The position numbers and the translations under genes are program-made. From Clostridia bacterium (lineage in GTDB: Bacteria; Bacillota; Clostridia; Christensenellales; CAG-917): a stretch of DNA of 23,782 nucleotides. Below are positions 7,532 through 14,226 of the stretch, piece after piece (the first letter of the stretch is position 1; each line of letters starts with the position of its first letter). The DNA lies in NCBI GenBank assembly GCA_900763875.1, contig CAAFLX010000005.1, forward strand, positions 1 through 23,782, in the 5' to 3' direction. The notes beneath the pieces were generated by a model. That model worked only from the letters and a program-made list of their open reading frames with translations, searched no databases and was not told where the DNA came from.

Positions 7532-7656
7532 ATGACGAGGATATTTGGATGAAGAGCAAGGAAGCGGTGTTTGGGCGGCAACCCTAATGTACAAGAAGTA
7601 CATGAGTTGACGAACAAATGCCGCTAACACAGCTATTCGCCAAATAGCATCGTCAT
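7532..7656 (-). repeat. Folded terminator-like element, copy 1 (family C)
   Basis: 125 bp bounded by inverted repeats (ATGACGAGGATATTTGG and the complement of CCAAATAGCATCGTCAT). Inside are GCGG/CCGC and TTTG/CAAA stem arms and a central ATGTAC-AAGAA-GTACAT hairpin. In minus orientation the inner stem is followed by the T-rich TTCCTTGCTCTTCAT. It lies tandem to copy 2 with a 3-nt gap. Confidence 0.8.
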
Positions 7657-7659
7657 GTA

Positions 7660-7783
7660 ATGACGAGGGTATTTGGATGAAGAACAAGGAAGGCCGCAAG
7701 AGAGCAGACAGGAGCGTACTTGATGTACGTGACTGTTTGAGCGATTGCGCCTGACGATGTTATTCGCCAAATAGCCTCGTCAT
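7660..7783 (-). repeat. Folded terminator-like element, copy 2 (family C)
   Basis: 124 bp with the same borders as copy 1 (ATGACGAGGGTATTTGG ... CCAAATAGCCTCGTCAT). The inner stems differ in sequence but still pair (GGCCGCAA/TTGCGCC, CAGACAG/CTGTTTG) around GTAC-TTGAT-GTAC. On the minus strand it directly follows rlmH, overlapping its stop codon, and ends with TTCCTTGTTCTTCAT, so it can act as the rlmH terminator. Confidence 0.8.
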
Positions 7784-8238
7784 TTGTGGTAGGGCAGGTT
7801 GTTGATGATGCTCAACACCCTGTAGACTTGCTCGGAGAGCATAACGCGAAAGAGTTGATGCGGAAAAGTCGGTTTGCCGAAGGAGAGGACGAGGTCGGCT
7901 TGGGCGCGTAGGGAATCGGTGTGTCCGTGACTGCCGCCGATGAGGAAGGAAAACTCGCTTTCGCCGTCGTTACACTTTTTGAGGACGAGGTCGGCAAGAG
8001 ATTCGCTGGACAACTCTTTGCCGCGAAAGTCCATTGCGATGATATAGCCCTTTGCCTTGGAGAGGAGAGATTCGCTTTCGATGCGCTGTTGCTCGGCGGG
8101 AGTTTTGCCAAAAGGCGCGTCGGGAAGCTCGATGACTTTGACGTCGGCAAAGCGCGAGGCGCGCTTTTGATACTCGGCGATTGCGTCGGAAAAATACTTC
8201 TCTTTGATTTTGCCGATGGCTATGATGTTGATTTTCAT
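7780..8238 (-). CDS. rlmH: 23S rRNA pseudouridine-1915 N3-methyltransferase RlmH
   Basis: 152 residues, near the usual ~155-159. A SPOUT-fold dimer that uses S-adenosylmethionine to methylate pseudouridine 1915 in helix 69 of 23S rRNA. Seen: 'MKINIIAIGKIKEKYF' start, 'MDFRGKELSSE', the SAM-binding knot 'SFLIGGSHGHTDSL' (usually IGGSxG), and the C-terminal 'PTFPHQLFRVMLSEQVYRVL' and 'NNLPYHK'. I chose the ATG at 8238, which matches the family start and overlaps the upstream stop as ATGA; an in-frame start at 8277 would add 13 unlikely residues. Last gene of the walJ cluster. Its stop codon lies inside repeat copy 2, so insertion may have set or trimmed the last residue. Confidence 0.96.
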   Translation of the reverse strand: MKINIIAIGKIKEKYFSDAIAEYQKRASRFADVKVIELPDAPFGKTPAEQQRIESESLLSKAKGYIIAMDFRGKELSSESLADLVLKKCNDGESEFSFLIGGSHGHTDSLRAQADLVLSFGKPTFPHQLFRVMLSEQVYRVLSIINNLPYHK

Positions 8239-9197
8239 CGCATCAACCCCCATGCAAGACTGAACGCCGTGGCGCATGCGCCGACTGCCACGGTAAGCAA
8301 AAACGGTATATCCTTGTAAAGAGGCAACACGCCTTGCGCGCTCTCAAACGGGACGTCGCTTATGCGCTCGCGCTTGATTGCGTCCTTGCGCATTACTATG
8401 AAAAAGAGAACGAGCAGACAGGCGCATACAACCACCCCTGCCGCCGCCACCGCAAAGCCTGCCGGTGAGGAATAAATCCAGTTGTCTATCTTGTTGAGAA
8501 AGTTGAGCGCACCGCCGTTTTGAGAGGCGTACTCGGACAAAACGCTATACCCGTTGTTGACAAAGTGTATCACGATTCCGCCCCATATAGAGCCTGTGTA
8601 GTAGGTGATGAGCGCAAGCGTTGCGCCGAAAAAGAACGTGTAACCGCTTTGGACTATGTTTTGGTGCATAAGGGAGAATAAAAGCGCGGAGATAAGGACG
8701 AATTTCCACTTGCACTCGCCGTAGCCTGCCCTCAACAAGCCTCTGTGCGCAACCTCTTCGCATACGCCGGGCAGAACCGCAACAAGGAAAAGCTCCTTGA
8801 ACAGCACGCCTATGCTCGAATAGTCCGTGCGAGAGGATACGTGCGTAAAGCCCATAGAACGCAAGGCGAATTGCCAAATGAAGGATATGCCGCTCGATAC
8901 CGCGATTGCGCATACGCACATGGGGATAATCAGCAGCCAATTCTTTGCCGACATCTTTTTGAAACCGAAGTCGGAAAGGACGTCTTTTGCGCACTCTCCC
9001 CTGCTCTTTGCTCCCAAACAATAAAGGAATATGCTCAAAAACGCGAATATGACAATCTGCACCATGCAAGAGAAAAATGCGTCCGAATCGGAGATGTTCA
9101 GCGCGGAATATATGTCCAACGCCGAGGCGATACGCAACAAGAGCGTGCATATCACAACGACAAAATATATCCAGCCTACCCCTGCGCGCTTCGTCAT
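8235..9197 (-). CDS. CPBP-family intramembrane protease (CAAX/bacteriocin-immunity type), first
   Basis: 320 residues with about eight hydrophobic segments. The three motifs of the CPBP (Abi, Pfam PF02517) family are intact: EEVAHR (E147, E148, R152), FSLMH (H178) and HFVNN (H211, N215). These form the membrane-embedded glutamate/histidine active site. Members cleave prenylated proteins, membrane peptides or anti-sigma factors, or give bacteriocin immunity; the substrate here is unknown. The start at 9197 overlaps the upstream stop by ATGA, and the stop overlaps rlmH the same way, so all are translationally coupled. Paralogous to the next gene upstream, with a long divergent N-terminus. Confidence 0.9.
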   Translation of the reverse strand: MTKRAGVGWIYFVVVICTLLLRIASALDIYSALNISDSDAFFSCMVQIVIFAFLSIFLYCLGAKSRGECAKDVLSDFGFKKMSAKNWLLIIPMCVCAIAVSSGISFIWQFALRSMGFTHVSSRTDYSSIGVLFKELFLVAVLPGVCEEVAHRGLLRAGYGECKWKFVLISALLFSLMHQNIVQSGYTFFFGATLALITYYTGSIWGGIVIHFVNNGYSVLSEYASQNGGALNFLNKIDNWIYSSPAGFAVAAAGVVVCACLLVLFFIVMRKDAIKRERISDVPFESAQGVLPLYKDIPFLLTVAVGACATAFSLAWGLMR

Positions 9198-10282
9198 ATA
9201 AGCCCCGCTATGAACGCATAAAGCCAGTAGGCACAAACGAGCGCAAGCGCAATCCATACGCCCGACATGCTCTGATTTTTGCCTATATACTCGACTTGGT
9301 TGCGCTCTTCAAGTTGGTATTGCACTCGCCTCCAACCCTGCTTGGTGAAAAGCGACGATATAAAGCGGAACATACCTTTCAATACGTTGCCTCTTTTTTG
9401 GGTGACGTTGGAGGTTGCGACGATTGTAAAGCCGTCTTCTTCGTAAACACTCGAAACTTCGCCTGCCTTTTTGCGCTTTGTGCTTGCTCGATAGAATAAG
9501 TAGAGCAAACATACGAGCAAAAACAGACCTACAAGCACGCTCGCCGCACCCGTGAGCCAGTTGAAATAACCGAGCTTTTGGTAGATTTGGTCAACTTGCG
9601 GAATATACGCCGTGAGCGTAATGGAGATAAAATTGTTGAAAAAGTGGATTATTACGCCTGCCCATATCGAACCGGAGAGCGCGACTACCAACGCAAGCAC
9701 GACGCCCAAACCGAATTGATGCACCGTTTGGACGGGATTTGCGTGCATAAGAGAGAAAAACAGCCCCGACATAAGCACGCCAAACCATACGTTGCGCGTG
9801 GATAAACCTGCAAATACAGTGCCTCGCATAAGGATTTCTTCGCCTATTGCAGGCAAAATCGCCATAACAAACAACGCAAGAAAATAGAACCCGACGTTGG
9901 AGAAGGACGGCATCGACACCCCTGCGCCGTGATAGCCGATAAGTCCTAAAAACGCACCCCACGAGTTGGCTAGCGGCAAAAATACAAGTATGGCGGCGAT
10001 TGCAATAAACGGCAGAAGAAGAATCTGCACTGCGTTGAGTTTGCCGCGAAGTTTGGCAACGCGTACAACGTCGATTTTGCGAACTTGTGAATATATAAAT
10101 ACGGTAGCGATAAACCCGACTTGCATAAGAGCATAGCCGCACCAACTGTACACGCTCATTCCGTCAAGCGTTGCAGACGAGTTGCGAAGGGCAAGCGACA
10201 AAAATAAAGACAGCATACTGCCTGCGCATATGCCCAAAAGATAGATGGATGAACTCTCGCTTGCGCCTATCGTTCTTCTCAT
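9194..10282 (-). CDS. CPBP-family intramembrane protease, second, with C-terminal extension
   Basis: 362 residues. Motifs: GEEILMRG (E148, E149, R153), FFSLMH (H180) and HFFNN (H213, N217), all intact. After the protease core (~1-245) comes a helix, then an ~80-residue basic cytoplasmic segment ('RASTKRKKAGEV' to 'KNQSMSG') and a final helix near residues 343-361. The first paralogue lacks an extension of this length. The ATG at 10282 overlaps the walJ stop by ATGA. The cluster walJ-CPBP-CPBP-rlmH puts membrane proteases where the walJ-htrC-rlmH order of Bacillus has an HtrA-type protease. Confidence 0.9.
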   Translation of the reverse strand: MRRTIGASESSSIYLLGICAGSMLSLFLSLALRNSSATLDGMSVYSWCGYALMQVGFIATVFIYSQVRKIDVVRVAKLRGKLNAVQILLLPFIAIAAILVFLPLANSWGAFLGLIGYHGAGVSMPSFSNVGFYFLALFVMAILPAIGEEILMRGTVFAGLSTRNVWFGVLMSGLFFSLMHANPVQTVHQFGLGVVLALVVALSGSIWAGVIIHFFNNFISITLTAYIPQVDQIYQKLGYFNWLTGAASVLVGLFLLVCLLYLFYRASTKRKKAGEVSSVYEEDGFTIVATSNVTQKRGNVLKGMFRFISSLFTKQGWRRVQYQLEERNQVEYIGKNQSMSGVWIALALVCAYWLYAFIAGLI

Positions 10283-11055
10283 AAAATTTCAAAAACCTCG
10301 CTTCTTCTCGATTGGTGAGCGACGTACAACTCGATGTCGCTGTCGCACGCTTTAAGCGCAGACTCGACGGCTGCATACGCCTTTTGCTCGGTGTTGTTGT
10401 TTTCGCTTATATGCCCCAAAACAAGCTGTTTTATGCGCGAATCGCCACATAAATAGGTCGTCATTTTGGCGGTTGCGTCGTTGCATAGATGCCCCGTGTT
10501 GGACATAATGCGCGCTTTGAGCATCGGCGGATATTTGCCGTTTTTGAGCATTTCAAGGTCGTAATTTGCCTCAATCAACACAACTTCGCTGTCCTTGACG
10601 TTGCGAACAACGCCCTTTGTGGGCACGCCGATGTCGGTTGCAACGCTGCACCTTGCCCCGAAACAATCAAACGTGTATGCCAGCGGATACGCCGCGTCGT
10701 GGGGTATGCGAAACGGCTCGACCGCTATGTCGCCTATCTTGAATCCGCCCTCGAAATCGTCGTTGTCCACCACGTTTTTGACGTCGTGTTTTTGGCAAAA
10801 CGCCCTTGCCGTGAGCGGATGCGCGTACACTTTGGTGTATTGGGACAACTTGTCAAGCCCCGATACGTGGTCGCTATGCTCGTGAGTGACGACTACGCCG
10901 TCAATATCGCTAGGCTTCAACCCGAAATCCGCAAGCTCGCGAGCTATGCGAGTGTACGACACGCCTGCGTCAACCAAAATTGCCGTTGAATTTGACAGTA
11001 TGAGCGTTGCGTTGCCCTTGCTTCCGCTTGCAAGCGACACGAGTTTGAGCGACAT
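10279..11055 (-). CDS. walJ: MBL-fold metallo-hydrolase WalJ/YycJ (YycI-locus nuclease type)
   Basis: 258 residues, normal for YycJ/WalJ. A metallo-beta-lactamase fold enzyme, reported as a DNA exonuclease linked to cell-division/replication coordination and mismatch repair. Seen: 'MSLKLVSLASGSKGNATLI' start, metal site THEHSDH (H58, H60, D62, H63), 'IPHDAAYPLAYTF', 'VATDIG', 'SNTGHLCND' and 'LGHISENNN'. The ATG at 11055 has AGAGGA 5 nt before it; an upstream in-frame start (11148) adds a segment with no family match. A 7-bp hairpin (11078-11084/11096-11102) sits just before the RBS. The walRK two-component genes that usually precede walJ are absent. Confidence 0.93.
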   Translation of the reverse strand: MSLKLVSLASGSKGNATLILSNSTAILVDAGVSYTRIARELADFGLKPSDIDGVVVTHEHSDHVSGLDKLSQYTKVYAHPLTARAFCQKHDVKNVVDNDDFEGGFKIGDIAVEPFRIPHDAAYPLAYTFDCFGARCSVATDIGVPTKGVVRNVKDSEVVLIEANYDLEMLKNGKYPPMLKARIMSNTGHLCNDATAKMTTYLCGDSRIKQLVLGHISENNNTEQKAYAAVESALKACDSDIELYVAHQSRRSEVFEIL

Positions 11056-11077
11056 ATATTTCCTCTTTTGAGCAAGA

Positions 11078-11102
11078 AACGAATCGCCAAAAGCAATTCG
11101 TT
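11078..11102 (-). promoter_or_regulatory. Hairpin in the walJ leader
   Basis: AACGAAT pairs with ATTCGTT across an 11-nt loop, ending ~12 nt before the walJ RBS in the 120-nt gap after the upstream gene. Could affect translation or RNA stability. No clear promoter is seen in this gap. Confidence 0.3.
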
Positions 11103-11175
11103 CCCATTTTGCATTGTTTGCCTGCCGTCGCATATTGCGCTTTGGCATGGCGATTTGCTAAGAACGCGGGCTTTT

Positions 11176-12027
11176 TTATATTTCTCTTGCCATGTTCTCG
11201 GCGTTTTCCAACTTGTCGTCGAGCTTGTTCATAAGAACCGAAAACACGATTGTAAGCACAAAGTTGACGAGGCTGAGCACCAGCACCACCAAAAACGCGA
11301 CTTTTTCTTGCGCAACAAACGATTTGTCAATCAGCCACTTGATGAGCAGCGCAACGAGCGCGGCGGCAGATGCGAGCGAAAAGATGAAGTTGAACGCGCG
11401 AGGATATCTGCCGACAATGATTGCAACAAGAGATACGACCGTCAAAATCGCGCTCAAACCGGCAACTACGACATAATCGAGATTGGCGAGCGGATGAAGC
11501 TCGAATCCGTTTGCAACCCAGCCCTTTATCAAGCCGATAACGTTGAAAATTTCAATCGACGTGTTGCCGATTTTGGGCATAAAGTAGGAAAGTATGAACG
11601 GGAGCAGCGTAAGCGCGGAAAGCAAAAACGTGACAAGTGCGAAAATTCTCGGTTGAATTTTGGATCTCTTTCTGACCTTGCGTGTGGCAATAGTTTGAAA
11701 ATCGGTTGCCTCGTCGCTCTCGACGGTGGCTTGGGCATAGCCGCTTTGTCCTCTGCCCTCCGTCCTCAAAACATTGCTGTCTTGCGTCATGTAAGGCACG
11801 ACTGCAAGAGGCACGACGATTGGTTGAAGTTGGACGGTGTTGTGCTTGGGCGCAACGATAGGCACAGGGCCTCCCGTCCCTACGGGTTTGAGCACGGTCA
11901 CGTCCGCACCCGCTTCGGGTTGGGGCGCGGTGTACGCCTCCGACTCGAACATAGGCTCGTCGTCAACACGAATTTCCCCGTTGTCAGGCGTCATAACAAT
12001 TTCTTGTTTCTTATCCTTTTTTGACAT
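11176..12027 (-). CDS. Four-helix membrane protein with disordered N-terminus, unknown function
   Basis: 283 residues. The N-terminal ~125 are polar and Pro/Val-rich with a VPYMTQDSNV motif (~77-86), then a basic stretch ('RKVRKRSKIQPR'). Four hydrophobic segments follow at about 128-150, 184-206, 211-233 and 243-266, then a charged tail. TM1 ('LLPFILSYF') and the layout resemble the next gene upstream ('LLPYILGIV'), so the two are probably paralogues. The start at 12027 has a strong AGGAGGA RBS in the 15-nt gap. No enzyme motif. The motif is shared with the zinc-ribbon protein two genes up, suggesting the three form one complex; this is inference. Confidence 0.8.
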   Translation of the reverse strand: MSKKDKKQEIVMTPDNGEIRVDDEPMFESEAYTAPQPEAGADVTVLKPVGTGGPVPIVAPKHNTVQLQPIVVPLAVVPYMTQDSNVLRTEGRGQSGYAQATVESDEATDFQTIATRKVRKRSKIQPRIFALVTFLLSALTLLPFILSYFMPKIGNTSIEIFNVIGLIKGWVANGFELHPLANLDYVVVAGLSAILTVVSLVAIIVGRYPRAFNFIFSLASAAALVALLIKWLIDKSFVAQEKVAFLVVLVLSLVNFVLTIVFSVLMNKLDDKLENAENMAREI

Positions 12028-12042
12028 ATTTCCTCCTGGCGG

Positions 12043-12825
12043 TTATCTGAGATAGCCGCATTTGTCGCGATTTATGATTGCGCACACCACGCACACAAGT
12101 GCGTATGCCGCGCCAAAGACCATAGGCGTGAACAAGTCGTTGACGTTATAGCCGTGAATAAAGTCGTTGATGAAGTCCATTTTTTCAATGCCGATTTGGC
12201 TTGCTCCGACCAAACTTGCAACGAATATTGCAAGCACGCAAAGCAAGTTTATCATTGCGCCGCCAACAAATTTGACGGGCTTGACTGCGCCGAATATCGC
12301 AAACAAGGACTTTATTGTGTTGATAATCACACATAAAATGCCGATTGTGAAAATCATTGAGGGCAGCATATTTGTCCAAATTGCGCCTATGCCTTCGCCT
12401 TTCCAACCAAGAGCCGCCGTTTGCTTGAATGCCTCAATCCAGTTGACAACGATGTTGTATTTGTCGGGAACGAGCTTGAACGGCGCGCTTATTGTTGTGC
12501 CGACAATCCCCAAAATATACGGCAAAAGAACTCCGACAGACGTGATGAGCGCGATGATACCGCTCGCCATATTCTTGGCGCGCTTGCCTCTTTTCCACTT
12601 TTTGTTGACCTCTTCGCGCTTGGGCTGAACGTCGTCTTGGGTGGATACGATGCGGCGAGAATCGGAATCGGGCATCTCTTTGTTGACTATCGTCGGCTCT
12701 ATCACGTACTCCTGCATAACCCTGGGCATAACGTGGTAGGCGGCGCGGTCAATGGGAGAGGGAGCGAGCCTGATGCCCGCCTCGTCAACGCTGCGATTTC
12801 TGTTTTTGTTGAATTTGTCTGCCAT
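12043..12825 (-). CDS. Four-helix membrane protein, paralogue of the following gene
   Basis: 260 residues from ATG 12825; a TTG at 12831 is an alternative start with better spacing to a GTGG site. Polar N-terminus with 'VMPRVMQEYVIEP' (~32-44) similar to VPYMTQ/VPYVTQ in the two neighbours, then basic 'KKWKRGKRAKN' before TM1 (~87-110), and further hydrophobic segments at ~154-176, 184-208 and 231-252. It ends in 'NRDKCGYLR'. It lies 14 nt after the stop of the zinc-ribbon gene and 15 nt before the next, so one operon. Family not recognised. Confidence 0.78.
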   Translation of the reverse strand: MADKFNKNRNRSVDEAGIRLAPSPIDRAAYHVMPRVMQEYVIEPTIVNKEMPDSDSRRIVSTQDDVQPKREEVNKKWKRGKRAKNMASGIIALITSVGVLLPYILGIVGTTISAPFKLVPDKYNIVVNWIEAFKQTAALGWKGEGIGAIWTNMLPSMIFTIGILCVIINTIKSLFAIFGAVKPVKFVGGAMINLLCVLAIFVASLVGASQIGIEKMDFINDFIHGYNVNDLFTPMVFGAAYALVCVVCAIINRDKCGYLR

Positions 12826-12839
12826 TGTCAATCAAACCA

Positions 12840-14042
12840 CTATATCGATTTTTTCTTGCTTTGCACGGGTTGCGCTTGCAAAGGCTGCACCGCTTGATTA
12901 TTGCTTGGCGTTTGCTCGGCTTGAGGAACGTATTGCATAACGGGCTGTTCTTGCGTCACGTATGGCACGAACGCAACGGGCTGCACGATGGGCGGCATTT
13001 GATACGGCTTGCCGTCCTCGCCCAAGAAATATGCAGGCGCGCCGGGGTACGGCGGCACTGCTCCCGCTTGCGGCGGATAGGGATAGGGGTACGGCGGATA
13101 GGGATACGGCGCATAGCCTCCTTGATACGGAGTGCGCCCCGGCCCTGAAAAATCCGCTTGCGGTTCTTTTTCGGGTTCTTTTTCAACAGTGGGCGTTTCC
13201 TCTTGAACGGGAGCGTTCAACTCGTCCACGAACTCGTCGAGAGTCGGCACTTTTTTCACGTCCAAATCTGCTTTTGGAGCGGGTATGATTTGTTGCTTGC
13301 GCTTGACGGGCGGACTTTGCTTAATCTTGTTTTTGGCAAGGAGCAAGAGTGCGCGCGCCTTGTTTCTGCCGCAGTGCGTACACGCGGTTGCGGTGAGTGG
13401 ATTTATCGTTCCGCACGCAGGGCATACATAGGTGTCGCCCTCGATGTCGTCTTCGTCGATTTGCGAATACGGGTCGGCATAATACTTTGAATAGGTTGCA
13501 AGCGCGGCGGACATTTTTTTCAAAAGCTCGACGTCTTCCGCTCCCAACTCGTTGAGTTTTTGGCGGTATTTTTCAAGATTTTCCGCCTTTTCGCGGTATT
13601 CGTCCTCGCTCTTTTTGCGGTATTCCTCAACCTGTTCGAGAGCCTTTTCACGCTCGTCGTCGGCTTTTGCGCGCTTTTCGGCAATCTCTTTGTCCACTGC
13701 CGCCATTCTGTCGCGCTCCATATTGTCAAGACGGAGCTTTGCCTTGCGGGCGTCAAGAATGTCCTCGTCGCTGTGCGTTTCGCTCTCGGCAACTATGGGC
13801 GCGCCGCAAGATACGCAAAACTTTGCGCCGGGAAGATTTTTCATTCCGCATACCGCGCATATGGGCTTGCGCATAACTTGCAAAATGCCTCCGCACTTTG
13901 CGCAGTATCTGCTGCCTGCACTGTTTTTGGCATGGCAAACGGGACAGACCGTCTGATAGTTTTCAACGACGTCCGCGCCGCAAGTGGGACAAAAGGCTTG
14001 TCCCGGTTTTACTTCGTTTCCGCATATCTTGCAAACAAACAT
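12840..14042 (-). CDS. Zinc-ribbon / coiled-coil / Pro-Tyr-rich protein, unknown function
   Basis: 400 residues. Three N-terminal zinc ribbons: CKIC/CPTC (4-21), CPVC/CAKC (33-50) and CAVC/CVSC (62-79). Then a long charged helix likely to be a coiled coil (~95-180), a fourth ribbon CPAC/CTHC (207-224), an acidic Pro/Glu-rich linker, a Pro-Tyr-rich stretch ('PYPYPPYPYPYPP', ~325-340) and 'VPYVTQEQPV' (~359-368), ending Gln-rich and basic. No membrane segment. Such zinc-ribbon proteins often act as adaptors for membrane partners; here the two following genes encode membrane proteins carrying a similar motif. AGGTGA precedes the ATG at 14042. Function is not known. Confidence 0.85.
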   Translation of the reverse strand: MFVCKICGNEVKPGQAFCPTCGADVVENYQTVCPVCHAKNSAGSRYCAKCGGILQVMRKPICAVCGMKNLPGAKFCVSCGAPIVAESETHSDEDILDARKAKLRLDNMERDRMAAVDKEIAEKRAKADDEREKALEQVEEYRKKSEDEYREKAENLEKYRQKLNELGAEDVELLKKMSAALATYSKYYADPYSQIDEDDIEGDTYVCPACGTINPLTATACTHCGRNKARALLLLAKNKIKQSPPVKRKQQIIPAPKADLDVKKVPTLDEFVDELNAPVQEETPTVEKEPEKEPQADFSGPGRTPYQGGYAPYPYPPYPYPYPPQAGAVPPYPGAPAYFLGEDGKPYQMPPIVQPVAFVPYVTQEQPVMQYVPQAEQTPSNNQAVQPLQAQPVQSKKKSI

Positions 14043-14095
14043 ATTTCACCTATGAATATCTTTGTGTTGTGGATTTTGTTGTATATAAAGTTGCA

Positions 14096-14182
14096 ATATC
14101 ACTTGCGCAGAGCGCAAATATCACTGTCCGAAAGAACAATATCACGCACGCTCTGCGTGCATATCACTGCAACGCAGTTGCA
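14096..14182. repeat. Array B of stem-loops separated by ATATCAC
   Basis: Linker ATATCAC at 14096, 14118, 14139 and 14161 (period 21-22) separates TTGCGC-AGA-GCGCAA, a decayed TGTCC-GAAA-GAACA, GCACGC-TCT-GCGTGC and TGCAAC-GCA-GTTGCA. The stems differ completely while linker and 3-nt loop size stay fixed (except in the decayed unit). Same plan as 7141-7249. Confidence 0.85.
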
Positions 14183-14190
14183 AATTTTGG

Positions 14191-14226
14191 GCAGTCGCAC
14201 CTGACGAAGTTATTCGCTCAATATCA
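14191..14226 (-). repeat. Remnant of family C element at the glnS stop
   Basis: CCTGACGAAGTTATTCGC closely matches CCTGACGATGTTATTCGC in copy 2 (7750-7767), followed by CAATA for CAAATA. It begins at the glnS stop codon in the same orientation as the copies after rlmH and nifJ. The hairpin half is missing; array B occupies its place. Confidence 0.65.
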
